Part shown: positions 63,062 to 64,000 of the stretch, one piece after another
Position numbering within the stretch: the stretch's first letter is position 1
How the letters are laid out: each line of letters starts with the position of its first letter
Origin: Cupriavidus metallidurans CH34
GTDB taxonomy: Bacteria > Pseudomonadota > Gammaproteobacteria > Burkholderiales > Burkholderiaceae
NCBI RefSeq assembly: GCF_000196015.1
Contig: NC_007973.1
Location: 2,790,001 to 2,854,000, forward strand
Length of the DNA stretch: 64,000 nt
Direction: 5' to 3'
The notes under the pieces: generated by a model
The model's database searches: none
What the model was told of the DNA's origin: nothing
What the model saw: only the letters and a program-made list of their open reading frames with translations
Position numbers and translations under genes: made by a program

Positions 63062-63937
63062 TCAGGCGACCTTGTGTTGACGGAGCCAGTCGAGACAGCG
63101 TTGCCAGCCGTCCTTGGCAGCCGACTCGACATAGCTGGCGCGATAGTCGGCGTTGAACGCGTGCCCGGCTTCCGGGTAGACCACGAACCGCGACGCCTTG
63201 GCGTTCGGATTGGAAGAAGCGGCCAGCGCAGCCTTCATCCGTTCCACTTGCTCCTGCGTAATGCCAGTGTCCTTGCCGCCATACAGACCCAGCACCGGCG
63301 CATCGAGTTCGTTGACGATATCGACCGAATTGCGCGGCTTGAGCGCTGTCGGCTCGCCTACAAGCTGCCCGTACCACGCCACACCGGCCTTCACGCGATT
63401 GTTGTGTGCCGTGTAAAGCCACGTAATGCGACCTCCCCAGCAGAACCCGGTAATGGCCAGACGGCTCAGGTCGCCACCGTTGGCGCCGGCCCAGGTCACG
63501 CAGGCGTCGAGATCGCCCATCACTTGGGCGTCGGGCACCTTCTGGATGATATTGGCCTGCAACTCCTGGATCGTGCCGTAGCTGCTCGGGTCGCCCTGAC
63601 GCGCGAACAGCTCGGGCGCGATCGCCAGATAGCCCAGCTTGGCGAAGCGGCGGCAGATATCCGCGATGTGTTCGTGCACACCGAAGATCTCGCTGATCAC
63701 CAGCACCACCGGCAGGTTTGTCTTGCCTTCGGGCTGTGCGCGGTAGACCGGCATCTTGAAACCATTCGACTCGACCGTAACCTCGCCAGCCGTCAGGCCC
63801 TTGAAATCAGTCTTGATGGTCGTGGCGTGGACCGGCAGCACGGCGGCCGCGAAAGCCGATCCGAGTGCGGTCTTGACGAAACTGCGGCGGTCGAACGTCT
63901 GACCGGGAACGAGGCTTTCGACTTCGGGCTTCAGCAT
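63062..63937 (-). CDS. Dienelactone hydrolase family protein, Tat-exported
   Basis: A 291-aa alpha/beta hydrolase. The N-terminus has a Tat motif (DRRSFVKTALGSAFAAAVLPVHA; R17-R18), so it acts in the periplasm. The dienelactone hydrolase residues are all present: E83 (SEIFG), C166 (GFCWGG), D223 (GGKD), H259 (AGHAF). Export is unlike the classical cytosolic chlorocatechol-pathway enzyme, so the substrate is unlikely to be dienelactone. No aromatic pathway genes are adjacent. The remaining 63 bp to the window end contain its upstream region. Confidence 0.9.
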   Translation of the reverse strand: MLKPEVESLVPGQTFDRRSFVKTALGSAFAAAVLPVHATTIKTDFKGLTAGEVTVESNGFKMPVYRAQPEGKTNLPVVLVISEIFGVHEHIADICRRFAKLGYLAIAPELFARQGDPSSYGTIQELQANIIQKVPDAQVMGDLDACVTWAGANGGDLSRLAITGFCWGGRITWLYTAHNNRVKAGVAWYGQLVGEPTALKPRNSVDIVNELDAPVLGLYGGKDTGITQEQVERMKAALAASSNPNAKASRFVVYPEAGHAFNADYRASYVESAAKDGWQRCLDWLRQHKVA

Positions 63938-64000
63938 GGGGCGGTCTCCTTGATCACGGGAAATCAGGTAAGTGATGCAGACATCGCCGCCAATTCTAAG

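Overview
The window is GC-rich, densely coded chromosomal DNA from a beta-proteobacterium, most likely a Cupriavidus or close Ralstonia relative (Burkholderiaceae). Supporting signs are the rpsU / yqeY / dnaG / rpoD / tRNA block, Bug-type periplasmic solute-binding proteins, the dxs-ispA-xseB-Rieske neighbourhood, and a kdgT-dtnK-pdxA2-deoR locus like one known from Cupriavidus. I see no insertion sequence, prophage, integrase or CRISPR array. The species cannot be fixed by eye.

Layout. 1-2.3 kb: ergothioneine genes egtD and egtB (egtB cut by the window edge). 2.4-3.6 kb: a yybP-ykoY (Mn2+) riboswitch before a TerC-family membrane protein. 3.6-12.1 kb: housekeeping genes (thyA-folA, pmbA, yjgA/darP-mog, an AEC carrier, orn, an M48 protease, rsgA, a DUF2007 protein). 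12.2-19.4 kb: CobD/CbiB-like protein, pirin and divergent LysR regulator, gluQRS and rhlE overlapping tail to tail, and a Tat-exported PhoD phosphatase with a candidate Pho box. 19.5-24 kb: Bug receptor plus fused CoA-transferase facing an IclR regulator, with a 26-bp near-palindrome between them, then a GST. 24.2-28.4 kb: D-threonate-type sugar-acid operon (kdgT-dtnK-pdxA2) and its DeoR regulator. 28.4-32.4 kb: accessory envelope genes, namely an exported protein made of two 73-residue repeats, a family-1 glycosyltransferase, a collagen-like repeat lipoprotein, and a tiny basic secreted protein.

32.5-43.6 kb is the most open region. A second Bug receptor, CaiB-type CoA-transferase, ADP-forming acyl-CoA synthetase-like protein, acyl-CoA dehydrogenase, IclR regulator, DUF35 protein, SCP2-type thiolase, enoyl-CoA hydratase, SDR and nitronate-monooxygenase-like flavoprotein together look like an acid-uptake and beta-oxidation-type route of unknown substrate. 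A shared TACGATA motif upstream of the receptor gene and in the divergent control region suggests one regulon.

43.6-49.4 kb: tRNA(CAU), rpoD with a long basic N-terminal tail, dnaG, yqeY and rpsU. 49.5-64 kb: a YhiN-like flavoprotein, tsaD, a second PhoD phosphatase, folE2, the isoprenoid genes dxs-ispA with xseB, a conspicuous 51-nt hairpin before an orphan Rieske oxygenase, an EamA exporter, a sulfurtransferase, a ZIP metal transporter and a Tat-exported dienelactone hydrolase-like protein. Gene starts were chosen from family N-termini and visible ribosome binding sites, so many differ from the longest possible reading frame.
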